DNA of 64,000 nucleotides, taken from Zopfochytrium polystomum. Taxonomy: Eukaryota; Chytridiomycota; Chytridiomycetes; Chytridiales; Chytridiaceae. Position numbers and translations under genes: made by a program. Shown here piece by piece: positions 11,160 through 22,541 of this stretch. Where the stretch lies: positions 1 to 64,000 of the forward strand of contig JAIVFJ010000107.1 of the NCBI GenBank assembly GCA_025765615.1. Reading direction: 5' to 3'. The notes under the pieces were generated by a model. The model worked only from the letters and a program-made list of their open reading frames with translations, did no database searches and was not told where the DNA came from. Each line of letters begins with the position of its first letter. Position 1 is the first letter of the stretch.

Positions 11160-11640
11160 CAATCAATGAAAAATGCACTTCTGGGGTGAGGGGCGGTAGA
11201 CAGAGCGTCAGACAGAGGATGGAAGAAAAATGCACTTTTGGGGTGAGGGCGAAAGACAGAGGCAGGAGACAGACTGTCAAGAAAATGCACTTTTGGGGTG
11301 AGGGTGGTGGACAGAGCGTCAGACAGGCAATCAAGAAAAATGCACTTTTGGGGTGAGGGCGAAAGACAGAGGCAGGAGACAGACGATCAAGAAAAATGCA
11401 CTTTTGGGTAGGGTGGTGGACAGAGAGTCAGAGAGACAATCAAGAAAAATGCACTTTTGGGGTGAGGGCGGAAGACAGAGGCAGGAGACAGACCATCAAG
11501 AAAAATGCATTCTGGGGTGAGGGTGGTAGACAGAGCGTCAGACAGACCTTCAAGGAAAATGCACTTTGGGGTGAAGGCGAAAGACAGAGGCAGGAGACAG
11601 ACTATCAAGAAAAATGCAAAAAATCCATTTTGGGGCCATA
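11160..11640. repeat. Minisatellite, ~55-bp unit, two alternating subtypes
   Basis: About eight to nine copies of a unit starting AAAAATGCACTTTTGGGGTG, at about 11173, 11229, 11285, 11339, 11396, 11450, 11507 and 11560. Two subtypes mostly alternate: one continues AGGGCGAAAGACAGAGGCAG, the other AGGGTGGTGGACAGAGCGTC. The last copy degenerates into AAAAATCCATTTTGGGG near 11620, and a further AAAAATCCATTTTGGGG is at about 11681. The reading frames it generates on both strands are repeat artefacts. Confidence 0.9.
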
Positions 11641-12274
11641 ATTGATCTGAGGACTTGAAATTTTTCCAAGTCCAATTAGGAAAAATCCATTTTGGGGTAA
11701 CCCCTACCGCATGTAGCCCAACCTCAAGTCCCAAATCCGAAATTTTCAGGTCCTGTCACTTATGAGGGGAGGACCCTCGGGTGACGAGGCGCAAGGGACC
11801 CAAACCCCAGTGTCTGACTGCTCCAATGAAAAACATGCTAGTCTTTGACAGTCTCTGGCGCACAGTGATGGCGGACTGGCAATCCCCCAGTTGATTTGGT
11901 CTAATGTGTGCAGGACCGTGCGTTGGTATCGACAGCTGTGATGTCCCTGCTGCCCCCTGAGCTCGTGTGGCCTCAGCTTGCTTTGATTATGGTAGGCTTC
12001 CCTCCTACTCCTTCGGTGACCGCAGCGGCGACGCTGCGTTACGGGCGCGACATGGGCAAAAGGAGCCTTTGGACTGTCTTGACTGGTGGAGGGGACACGA
12101 TGCAGGTGTAATCGATGCTATTTTTATTGTTCAAAGAAGAGGTTTAACGCAGCATTGGAAAGGAATGGCCATAGCGATACACTCATTATCGGAAAAAAAC
12201 CAGAAGCAAACTAACTGGCCAGCAATAGGCGCTGTAACAAAGAATGACGAACAGCAAGCCGAGGAAAGGATAGT
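11641..12274. other. Spacer between minisatellite and transposase gene
   Basis: No gene was recognised. It must hold the 3' flank, and probably the left end, of the Tnp2 element, but no terminal inverted repeat could be matched by eye to sequence right of 19700. Confidence 0.4.
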
Positions 12275-15200
12275 TCACTGAATGTTGGAATGGCCATCAA
12301 TATCACAGACTAAAGGAAAGTCAGGTTTCTCGACAACCACAAAAGTTGCAGATTGTGCAGTTGGGTAAGGGATTCTCCCTATTGCACATTCAATTTGCTT
12401 GACGTTTATGATTTCTTGTCGGCCGACTTTGGGAATAATGGCAACGCCGTTCAGGAAGCTTTTTGGTGTCAGTACCTCAACCGAAGCCAGTACGACATGC
12501 TGTTGGGGTGCGCCATTCATGTCCCTTGTCAAAACAAAAACGTTTGTGAGCTCAGCGTAGAACTTCCACAGCTTGAATTTCTGTTTCTTTCTGTGTGGGT
12601 TTGCATCAACGACGTCGTAGAACTGAATTTTTTTGTGGTTAGCCGGTCGTCAGGTTTATTCGATTGTAACATACTCGCAAGAAGTTCGTGTTTCGCAGAT
12701 CAGAAGATCCGGTCAGATCCTTACAAGTAAGGGACTGTTGCGCTGATGAAAGCAGTATCTTCCCAAATGACTGGATGTGAAATTGATCCCATTGAACTGA
12801 AACATCCTCCAACGGCAAGACCCATGATTTAGACGCGAATTGCTGGATGAGTGTGAGAATATATCCCTCAGGAGCGAAGTTTGTTTTGGATAAAAGTAGA
12901 AACTCGTCATCTTCAAATTACGGCAAGCGTAAAAAATCACAAATTAGCGTCTAGAGGCAATACGACTGGAACGGTGACGTTGGAGAGTGCGCACTTACAT
13001 CCTTGAAGCATGAGCTTTCCTCTGGCTGCACTGTTCTTAACCTTTGCCGAAAGGATTTCTGGGGCATTGAGAACGGCAATGAGATGCCGAAGGCAGCTTT
13101 GTTGATAGAGTCTGTTGTCCATGTTCGTGAAAACGAACCTCCTGCTCTGCACTGAGCAGCCCAGGTCATGACAGTGCCGTTCCATCGGAAAACTCCACGT
13201 GGACCACACTGGTCCTCCAAACTCTATGCAATCTGCAATGTGGAGGAGGGAGTGAATAACTGAAGTGTTAACTTTTACTCTTTCTTTCATGTCCTGAAAG
13301 TAGAGCCTGAACAAATGTCAATCGGAGCCAAAAGCACAAAAATTGCTCACGTTTCAAATTTTACAACCCACTTTGAAAAACCTTTCCGAATAAATACCAG
13401 ATCAGAGCCATTGACAACAGAAAGGCATTTCCGGACCAGAGCGGAGTATTCAAGGAAATGGAGCATAAATCGTTCAGGCAGAAAATCACCAAGCACAGCA
13501 GGTCCGACATGAAGTATGAATGTCATCCACATCTCTGCTGAGACATAGCCCTCTGTTCTGTTAATGTCCAGCATGCGAGCACCCAGAGAAGACGGTATAT
13601 AGTTTCCAGAGCTAACGCATTTCTTGCCGATAGTCTCCCAATCTTTCTTCGAAATGATGTAGTCCACGTCCCCGTGATCAGATAACTTCCCCTTCCATAA
13701 GGATATCAAGAGCTTGATCGTGTTTTGAAGAGCAAGATGCATGAAGTCAACCAAAAACGCAAATGGAAATAGAAGAGATTTAACACTACTCAAAGTGCAT
13801 TTTCCGTGGATGCCGTAATTTTTCTCCAAATCTTTCCTCTGTTTGTTCTGCTTTGGAAAACTTTCAATTTCATTGACCATTGCCGTGTATTCCTCGCTGG
13901 TCCGCAAGGGGAGGTTCAGAGGATTGTAGTTGATGTTTCTATTTCCGTCCTTGAAGCAAGTTGCCTTGAGAGGATAGTAGTAATGATTGTTGGTGGTATC
14001 TCGTACGCCTCGTATCTTGCAGTATCGGCATGGCCGAACGCCATTTGATCCAGTCATTTTCATCAGCATTGAAATCGCAGGCATGTCCCCAAACACCAGC
14101 AGCAGTGCTGCCCTGAGCACAAAATTGCTGTCTGTTCGAGCATCAAATGCAGGCACTCCATTTTTCAGAAGAGCAAGCTCGTCAATAAGAGGAATGAGAA
14201 ACGAGTCCATATCTTTTGGCTTTGTAGGACCAGGAATCGTACCAACTGTAATGTAGTGTTGTTTTTGGTAGCGATATTGAGGGGGGATGTTATAGTTAAT
14301 TAGCAGCAGAGGCCAGCACGTGATGCTGCGTTTCTTGAAAGGACAAAATCCGTCGGTACTAAGTCCCAAAGTAATATCCCGCTTGTCTGGAAGAAACCCT
14401 TCTTGAATCACTCGCTTATAGAGCTTTCCACTGAAAACGTCGGAATAAACTCCATCCAATTGCTTAAAATCACTTCGGTACTTCATCATTTCTGCAATCT
14501 CCCTGTTTTTGTAGAGTCCAACCAGTTGGGGGACGAGGTGAATGTAGTTGAATATTTTTTTGGGCTTCTCTGAATGTGGTTCATTACAGTACGGGCACTT
14601 GGTGAGTTCTGAGAATCTGCCTGCGTAGAGAATGCAAGAGTTCACGCAGCAGCTGTATGGGGTTCTATGAAGAGCTGACATTGCGACTCCAAATCGAATA
14701 GTGCTTTTTTGAGAAGGGATTTTTGGGTTGATGTCCAATTCGTTTGTCAGAAACTTGTTGTACTCATCAATGAAGGCTCGGCTTGGACGGTTCTCCACAA
14801 ACTTTTTGAACAACTTTAATTTGAATATTTGGTACTCGTCGAGGTCCTCTTTGAAAATTGTTTGCAATGGTATGAGGAAGTTTAATACAGCCAGTTTGAA
14901 GGATACATGCCTGCATTGAGAGGGTTACCCCTATTCTCTTCATCTTCTCGCTCCAAAACCTTTTTATGGGTCTTTTCGTGGGATTCCTGGCCATGCTGTT
15001 CCCATTCATCAAAAGTCTCAGAGTCAGACGATTCTCCGTTTTCGGCTGTCTCGTAGTCAGATGTTTCTCCGTTTTCTGTGGTGGGATCGGATCTTATAGA
15101 CTGTTCGTCATCCTCCCAGTCAGTATCTGAAAGCCATTGCGATTCAAATTGTCTGATAGTCTTTGGCAAATGAGCAATATCGATGTCCATATTCTCATGT

Positions 15201-15346
15201 TCCGACAGTCCTGGGCCAGAAGCTGCTGGCACGGCAACATTTCTCTTAAGAGTCTTGGGGAATACAGTATCCTCTGCTTCGTCAGATACGCGTGCGTTGC
15301 TGTGGTCCGTATTCTCGTTCAAGTTCCTTTGAATATCAGTGATCAT
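12275..15346 (-). CDS. Tnp2-family (CACTA/Plavaka-like) transposase, intact, 935 aa
   Basis: Five exons: 15346-14929, 14848-13351, 13306-12999, 12910-12675, 12622-12275. They join with consistent phases, total 2808 nt, and have GT-AG introns of about 45-90 bp. The N-terminal ~130 residues are acidic and Ser/Glu-rich. A zinc-knuckle-like CPYC...H lies near residue 224. The catalytic-core start STDGFCPFKK (Asp at about 305) follows, then RPCRYCKIRG and LVDFMHLALQNTIKLL, which characterise the Tnp2/KDZ-like DDE transposases of CACTA and Plavaka elements. These act in the nucleus on terminal inverted repeats. There are no internal stops, so the gene may be functional. It lies 268 bp downstream of the stop of the 1265-aa gene, same strand. 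Assignment to Plavaka versus another CACTA group is inference. Confidence 0.85.
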
Positions 15347-15614
15347 GTCAACTTTTCAACGATGGTGAATTACTTTCCAAACTGATCACAGTCAAGGCAA
15401 ACCATGCTTCTTACATTCATACTGGTTCAGGATGGTGGCGCTACGCAGTTTGATGTGCTTGGGAACGCCGATCCCATTCTTATGCCGGTTAGCCGTTGCC
15501 GGTGAGTGCATCTTGTTGCATACTAAACACAGGACTTCTCGACCCGCTCTCTTCATTGGCATTATGTGACAAGGGAAACAGTTCTTTTATTTTCCCTCCA
15601 ATTTTGGGCGTGCC

Positions 15615-18600
15615 TCACTTTGATTTCATGATGTCAGCCAAGGTTTTAGGATCAACCGCTATAGCCCATTCAATGAAACTTTTTGGATCGATATCCTCTC
15701 TTTCCACCAATGTTACGATTTTACCTGCAAAGTCGGTGTCTTCGTCACATAAGTCGATAAGCGTAATCTGGGGATTCTCCTGTGAATTCACAAAGTCTGC
15801 TGCCACGCTAATGAACGTTTTGAACCTGTGGCAGGTCTTGAAATGTAAGGTAATTCCAGCACGAACGGAACGAGGCTTTCCAACGTCCACTCAATATTCA
15901 ACGGACTGTTTGATTCATACGATTCGGTTATGCTAGCGGCAATCCAATAGTCAGCCATCCCGTCTGCAATGTTCCCGTCATAGTTAGGCACCCTCCCCGT
16001 TATGAGCAATCCAAAATTGAACTGCAACAAAACCGTCAGGCCACCAACACAAAGTGATAATCTTACCAAGGACATGATTGCACATGACATCCTGCCTCTC
16101 GCTTGTATGGGACAATCCAACATGTGGTAGGTCGCGATCCTTCTGTCCCACGTCGAGTTTACCGCTTTGGATGCAATTAGTTGCAACCTTGATTGGATTC
16201 GGTCCGGTGGTGTGACTGGGTTTTGTAGCCTCAACGAACACATGATGAATATATCAGCACAGCCAACTTTCCAAACACCCAATTGGTAATGGTTGTGGCC
16301 AAATAGTAAGAAGTACACAATTTTCAAACATCCACCGACATTCTGCTGTAGGACAGAATCGATATGCAGGTCAAGCGCAGTGGGCTCCATGAAAAACGAC
16401 ATAATGAGGACAGCTTCTTGCTTTCGGACAAGGTCAGAAGTATTGAATATCTTTCCCATTGTCTCGACCACATCAGAATGCACGAAGTTTTTCGGTTTAT
16501 CCACTCGAGCAACAGCTGGGACTCCGAACTCGGACATTTTCACCGAGCTCTCATACTCTTTCCATTCGACAATGTGTGGCGGGTTGAGCAATCCAGTACG
16601 AGGTGCGGGAAGATTGAGAGTCCACTCAGTGTCTTCTGGCTGTGGCACTAGTTTTTTCCAATCAAATCCAACAGCCGCTTCCCGAATTATTTTGAAGTTA
16701 TCCGCAGAAGTCTCCGCCATCTGACCAGAGGTAGAACTCCCAGCTTGACCAGGAAGTGGTGTTGATTCCGCCTTTGGTGATTCTCCTAACTCTTTGTGCT
16801 CGATCTCCTGTTCGGCACTGTCCTCATTAGATGTCCTGACGGATGGGGTGGTCCGTCGTGGTGGAGCGTCAAGTGAAAAGGTCGCATCGTTGGTCGGACA
16901 GGGGGCAGACTTTCTTGATAGGAACCACACGTAATAAAGCAATCCAAACCACTCCTTTGTATTTGTAACTACTTCAACGTCGTTGTGAAACTCGTCGCAA
17001 TTGGTTTCAAGGCTTCTTTCGTTCACATTTACGAGCACAGATTCGTTGATTTCGTCGATTTTGTTCACCACCCTTTGAATTTGAGGCATAGCAAGTCGGT
17101 TGTTCGAGGTCAGAAGCTCGATGTCGTGAACACCACTCCACGTAAAATGCGTAACAAATGTAATGATATGGCTGCAGTTATGCTGTGTCATCATTGCGTA
17201 ATTTGACGAAGGTTCTTACCACAGCAGCTCGGTTTGTTCGTCTACGGACAAGGAAATATCGTCCTGAAAGTTCATGCACAGCACGTTTTCGGTGTCTTCA
17301 AGTCGGACGTGCTCAAACTTTTTCCAGAATGATAACAACACGAATGGTGATGTCTCGTCATAGCACGCTAAAAGATGGATCAGTTTTGCAACGCGTTCGG
17401 CAATTCTGCGGTATCGACGCTGTCCATTTGCTTTCACGCTCTGATAGTAATGGGAGCAATTGCCTAGGGTCATTCGCAAAAAGAATCCGTGGACCCATTT
17501 CTGAAAAGTGACGCCCACGTTTTTGGGATTAATTTGCTTGTTGCCTTTCAGCTTAAGGCAATCCGCAAGTACTTTGTTCGTGATTCTAATAGGAAGAAGC
17601 CTAAGTAACGCCGAATTTTAGGGCGAAATATTACATTTCGAGAACCAAGGCACTGAACAGAATTATTTCCAGGTCGTCGCATGATTTTCCAAGTCGCCGA
17701 GAAATTTCTTGAGTGCGGTTGACCACTGCCTCGCAGAGGTATGGGATCTCTGTTGCTGTTACAGCTTCATTCTGCTCCCTCAGTGAGATGGCTGTGTCAG
17801 GAGTGGTCAGGCCCAAGGCCCAGCGACTGAGAAGCAGTCTTGCCTCAATGTACGCCTTCAGAAATACTGTGTCGCAAGTGGTGTCATGTTCGGGACTTCT
17901 TTGTTTGAATTGATCCAACATTAAAGTAATCGCCACTTGATGTGTGTAGATGGGACCGAGAATCCAAAACTGCTGTTCAATAATACTTAGCGCTTTCTTA
18001 TTAACTGAGCTCTTGTCCGCGAGATTGGCCGCCTCTTTCATCCGCGCTGCTGTTTTGTTCCTGTCTGTCTTAGGTTCAGGTAGCTCTTTTTCCTGCCTCT
18101 CACGAGCAGTTTGCTCAACGAGCTGCAAAAATTGATAGATACTTCCAAAGTTTTGAGTTGCAATGTCACTGACAGCAACAGATTTTGAAATAGTCTTCGT
18201 CGCAGGTGAAGGCGCTGGGCAAGATAAAGGTGCTGATTTTGACACAGTCATTGAAGATGTGGGCCTGGTTGAGGTAATGGGTGGAACGCCCGACTTCGAC
18301 TTCAAGTTCGTTGATTCACCCGACTTTGACTTCAATTTGGTGGGCAGCACAGGTTGTAGTGATGTTGACGGAGTGGATTGAAATGAAGTCGAAAGAAATG
18401 GTTTCGCATTCGGTCTCACAGTTGAGACGCCCAACTTTGACTTCAACTTCGACTCCGTTGCTGGTCCAGATTGTGGGGATGTCGACGGAGAGGATTGAAA
18501 AGACGTCGAATGAAATAGCACAGTTTTTGGTGTTACTGCAACACTACCTTCGGAAGTTGATTGATTCATTAAAAGTGGCGGTACTTGCATTTGTGGGCTG

Positions 18601-19700
18601 GAATGCACTACTGGTTGCTGCGCTGCCAGTGGCTGCACAAGGGCTGCACTGGGCGGTTTCAAGCGAATAGAATCAACAGGAGGGGCGAGTTGGGCTGAGG
18701 GTGCTGAGGTCAAGTTTGGTTGTACTTGAATCACAGATGAAACAGGGAGTGAGGAGAGGCTGGGTTGGGTGGTGGTGCCACGCGCCATTATAGATTCGAA
18801 GCTGAACGCGACAGAACTACTTTGTTTCAAAGAAGATGCTGGTGAGGCTGGATTACGACTGGATTGCGTTGGAGGGATGAGCGTCTCTTGCGAAGCTGAT
18901 GTTGGGTCGCATAATTGCTGTGACAGTCCACCAGACGGAGATTTGAAGCTGAATGATGCATGACTACTTTGTTTCGAAAAAGATGCTGGTGGAGCTGGAT
19001 TACGATTGGGCTGCGTTGGAGGAGCAAGTGTCTCCTGCGAAGCAGATATTGAGTCAAACGCTTGGTGTGACAACCGGCCTGAGCTATCCAAATCTTGATT
19101 TGCCTGTGATTGAACCTCACTAGGTGATGAATCGTCTGAGTTTTCTGTTTGTGTCGACAAGATCAACCCGGGCTGAGAGCTCTATTGCAATTTGATAATT
19201 GTGATTCGATTGATCGGCAGGAAGAGATGAATTGTTTACCTGATTGAGGTCGTGTGAAGCCTCCAGCATGTTCATTCGTGATTGAATTCGTGCGCTTGCT
19301 CGTGTGCCTGTGACTGCCAGTATACCGTCTCGCTTCTTCTGTCCTTGCGATCTGGTCATTTCAAAGTTGAGTTTCTCTTGGCCCAATCGACCAACGTGAA
19401 AGTTTGATTCAAACCTAGGTTCTAGTTAACCAATATTCCAATCTGATCATGCATCCAGTAGGATCTCGAAACTTACCAAAAGGGATCAGGTTCACGCTTG
19501 CTGCGTGGTTTTTGGCAGACTGCTGCAGTGAATGCTGTTCTTGTGCTGTTTTTGTCACAAAGGAGCTCCTTGTCAACCAGAAAACGATTGCTGAGGATGT
19601 TAACAAAAGCTGGGAGCACTGCTTGGCACACTTCGTCGCTCCTGAGTTGAGAGCACCATCCGAGAGCCACGACGCCTTCCCTTTCAGAAAGTTCATTCAC
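15615..19700 (-). CDS. Unrecognised 1265-aa Ser/Pro-rich protein, companion of the transposase
   Basis: Seven exons: 19700-19477, 19414-19240, 19181-17635, 17600-17220, 17171-16067, 16021-15867, 15825-15615. They join in frame (3798 nt); introns are 34-63 bp, and the last donor (GTTCGT) is weak. I do not recognise the protein. Residues about 135-450 are Ser/Pro/Gln-rich and contain two ~45-residue repeats (both with SASQET and PPTQ) and two copies of a TSFQS(S/T)PSTS...LKSK unit. The middle is predicted helical and charged (RERQEKELPEPKTDRNKTAA). The later part has Trp/Phe-rich blocks (WKKFEHVRLEDTENVLC; FVHSDVVETMGKIFNTSDLV). No catalytic motif is evident. Same-strand position just upstream of Tnp2, intactness and AT-richness suggest a transposon accessory protein, like TnpA beside TnpD, but that is inference. 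Confidence 0.6.
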
Positions 19701-19871
19701 CCTGGTAGGTGTGCGTTGACATCAGTGTTAACACATGGATGTATAGCGAATAATTCCATCCAGTACTTGCGTACCATCTCCTCACCACATCTTGCAGATC
19801 AAAAGCAGTCTTGCAGGTAAGTACTTACTACTGGTTGAGTGACAGACAACCAGTTATTTGCACTGAAGCTG

Positions 19872-19979
19872 TGTTTGAATGTCCTGCAGGAGCAATGAAG
19901 GGACTCAATCGGACAGCTCTAGCGGAGCTTCGATTTAGTCCGGTAGGCTTGACAGTTGCACTCACATTGGCGTTGATCG
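19872..19979. repeat. 108-bp direct repeat, copy A
   Basis: Begins TGTTTGAATGTCCTGCAGG and ends GGCGTTGATCG; an identical copy lies at 23996-24103. It sits about 170 bp upstream of the start of the 1265-aa gene. The minus strand is open across it (KPTGLNRSSARAV), but no gene context supports coding. Confidence 0.9.
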
Positions 19980-20100
19980 GCATCATCTGATCAACAGCCG
20001 TAAGGTTACCTCCAATCAAAACAACAGGTCCATCAACGCAGAAGCATCACAACTATCTTCCCACTCCCAGCAAGCGAAACGTTTTCAGACAACTCGGAGA

Positions 20101-20352
20101 ATGAGTGCCAGCCAGAACCAGAATAGCTTTCCGAACGGCGTTAGGCCGCTTCACCCCAATGATGTCTACATACCTGGTGGTCTTTACAGCTTAGACGAGC
20201 CAACGGAACGGCCAAGCTGCAAGAGGGGAAGCTCAATTACTTTGCTGAAATCCAAAATTGGACTGAATACGTTGGAAGGTCAGGTTTATTATAGAAGCTT
20301 GATGGTAACTCCCCACATTCATCGAAAGCTCATCACACTCACATGGAACTGA
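20101..20352 (+). CDS. Hypothetical small ORF
   Basis: ATG-initiated frame starting MSASQNQNSFPNGVRPLHPN. A second frame in the same stretch (AKLQEGKLNYFAEIQNWTEYVG) looks equally protein-like, so an intron or frameshift may lie near 20210. No family recognised; it could be a relic of the surrounding element. Confidence 0.25.
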   Translation: MSASQNQNSFPNGVRPLHPNDVYIPGGLYSLDEPTERPSCKRGSSITLLKSKIGLNTLEGQVYYRSLMVTPHIHRKLITLTWN

Positions 20353-20759
20353 CAGCGTAGAATAAGGGCTTTAGATGGCTTATACTTGAGTGCGTGCACG
20401 CACTTCGACGAGATTGACCGTGATGTGCTGAAAACTATTGTTGCTGAGGTGACCTTGCTGGAACAACTGGCTTCTATGACTTATTAATCAGCACTCCTCA
20501 AACCTGAGACAGATATCAGAAAATTTCACTTACTTTAACAGCCATCGCTTCGAGGATTGTTGGCCTGTGTTGGAGCTTTTGCGTCGTAGGCTTAAAACGC
20601 GACGAAAATCACAAGCAAAGACAGACCGACAATTTAAAGCCTGTTTCGGCGGAAATTGAAAATCGGTACGAAGAGGTAATTTTTGGAAGAAACTGCAGTG
20701 AAATTTTTTAACGTGATACTGTTTAAAGAGTTTGTGGACTACGCTATGTACCAGTGGCT

Positions 20760-20980
20760 TGACAAGTCCTGCATCCGCTACGGACGCAGCAGTTGTCAAA
20801 ATCCTTTTTCTATTGCGTCTGACAAGTCCTGTATCCGCCATGGATGCAGCAGTTGTGAAAAATCCTTTTTCTATTAGTGCATCTGCTTCGGATGCAGCAA
20901 TTGTCAAAAATCATTTTTCTTTTGGGTCTCACAAGTTCTGTGTTTCCGGCTAGAACACAGGACTCAGTCAATATAATTTT
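20760..20980. repeat. Tandem array of imperfect-palindrome (hairpin) repeats, 60-bp period
   Basis: Copies at 20760-20798 and 20820-20858, a shorter one at about 20879-20904, and a diverged one at about 20930-20968. In copy 1 the arms TGACAA/TTGTCA, CTGC/GCAG and TCCG/CGGA are nested around a 3-nt centre (CTA), so each 39-bp copy can fold into a long hairpin. The arms carry partly compensating differences between copies (e.g. GACAAGTCC versus CACAAGTTC). Spacers are A/T-rich (AATCCTTTTTCTATT). It lies beyond the 5' end of the two-gene block. Confidence 0.85.
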
Positions 20981-21067
20981 TTTGAGTTGACACGTCCTGC
21001 TACACACGTCTTTCAATAGCAGATCATTCCTTGTCCAAGTTCCTAATTTTGTTGGCGCACAATTCTG

Positions 21068-21337
21068 TTAGGCACAGCTTTTGCTGGTTTGCTGTGGAGC
21101 ACAAGAACTTGCACAGTGCAAGGATAATTCGTGAATAAAGCGTTGGTCAGCCCTAACATTGTTTGTGCGTACAATACAATTGCAGAGGCTTAAGGGGAGG
21201 GTTAAAAATAAGCAGTAATCCAAACTCTGTCTAAAGTGAACTAAATTTTCATGTAAACCTGTGGGAGTCGTGGTTTGCAGAGGAGCGACCACCCTGACAT
21301 CTCCAAACACATTTTTCAGCCAATGCAAAATCTCCAA
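21068..21337 (-). CDS. Hypothetical minus-strand frame
   Basis: Open frame including EILHWLKNVFGDVRVVAPLQ. It looks protein-like but has no supported start or splice partners; possibly an exon of a decayed gene in the accessory block. Confidence 0.2.
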   Translation of the reverse strand: MEILHWLKNVFGDVRVVAPLQTTTPTGLHENLVHFRQSLDYCLFLTLPLSLCNCIVRTNNVRADQRFIHELSLHCASSCAPQQTSKSCA

Positions 21338-21528
21338 AGGAAATACAATCCAGTTTTATTAACCCTTCCTAAAGAAAACTAGGATTTGCACTTTTGTGGA
21401 ATCCACTACTACCTCGTCGCCCAGACGGTGCTCATTAGCTGGGGCTTTTTTTACCTGTCCTCCCAAACTCGGGTTCGTCGCTGATTTGGATTCACTCTAC
21501 CCCCCACAATTTGTGGCCTATAGTGTAA

Positions 21529-22180
21529 GTTGACTGAAGACGAAAAAGACCTGCTAAAAGAGCTATTGAATACGAGGTCGCCGAGTCGCCAATCGCCATT
21601 GGCGACAGTGACAGAAGCACTGGACACTTATCCAAATGATTGCACACGGGAAATCGTTTTATTGCATCGGCATGATTTGTTCAAGTTAGTGGTTCCGTCT
21701 TGGAGACGTTGAAGTTTTTATTTTTACTTATTATTATTTTTTAGAGTGCGTGAGGATGATGGAAGTGAAAACAAGGACCTGAAGGTCGATAAGGATGAAA
21801 GTAATGCCATCATCGAAAAACTCAAAGCCATCGTGAAATCCGTTGGCCGCATCATACTGTCAAACGAAACAATCCGCACCGAGTTGAATATCATACCTGA
21901 TGTACATGAAACTCAGCCTTATGCGTGGCGGCTTGTTTGAGACGTTGGTGTCATGATCTGGAGCCTGGGCGCTAAGAACGATTCGAAAATGCAGCCTCTT
22001 GCTGTTGGATCCGATATTGAAGCTTGGAAGACTTTGATGAACGAGGAACTTCATCGTGCGACTGAAACTGCTCTTATAATGTTTGAAAAAACCGATTCCG
22101 AGGTTCGTGGTGAAATTAGTGTCAATGTGCCTTCTTTAAACAGCTTTCTTCTTTTGCTTTGCAGAAGTGTGGAATCATAG
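21529..22180 (+). CDS. Hypothetical spliced gene, family not recognised
   Basis: Plus-strand exon LTEDEKDLLKELLNTRS... reaches a donor near 21688 (AA|GTTAGT). An intron of ~57 bp ending TTTTTTAG at 21745 restores the frame into KVREDDGSENKDLKVDKDES..., which runs to a stop near 21940. Another open stretch (LGAKNDSKMQPLAVGSDIEAW) follows in a different frame and could be a third exon. It is a charged, helical product without recognisable motifs, and its start lies upstream of what can be supported. Confidence 0.35.
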
Positions 22181-22285
22181 TCTTTCAGGTGACCAAACAT
22201 GGAAGGTTGGAATTCACGGTTCGTGGTGTAATTAATAGTCAATGTGCCTTCTCTAAACAGCTTTCTTCTTTGCTTTGCAAGCGAT
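22100..22285. repeat. ~65-bp imperfect tandem duplication
   Basis: GTTCGTGGTG followed by TGTCAATGTGCCTTCT and TTTGCTTTGCA occurs at about 22102-22165 and again at about 22219-22280 with small differences: a local duplication with a period near 115 bp. Confidence 0.75.
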
Positions 22286-22541
22286 GGACCGTGATTCTAA
22301 AAACTGAGAAGAAAAGCCAATGCGACAATTTTTAAGAAGAAAGGGAGCGTCCAACTAGGCGGCTCATGAGCCATCTATAATATATTGCCTATACTGCTGA
22401 GTGTTTATGCTTCATTGAAGTTGAATCTTTCGTTGACTAGTTCATTGTGTTCCATTCTTTTCATCGAAAGGCGGTTATCATTTTTCTGTAAATGAATCTC
22501 TTCTATCTCCCTTTTGCTGTTACTTTCACTCCCATACTACT

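Noticed and set aside
19449..19820. 123-aa plus-strand ORF opposite the first exon of the 1265-aa gene
   Set aside because: The minus strand has consistent splice sites and phases across seven exons here; the plus frame has no motif.
11641..20760. Terminal inverted repeats of the Tnp2 element
   Set aside because: Several CACTG/CAGTG-like strings occur on both sides, but none extends to a convincing matched pair by eye; a computed inverted-repeat search is needed.
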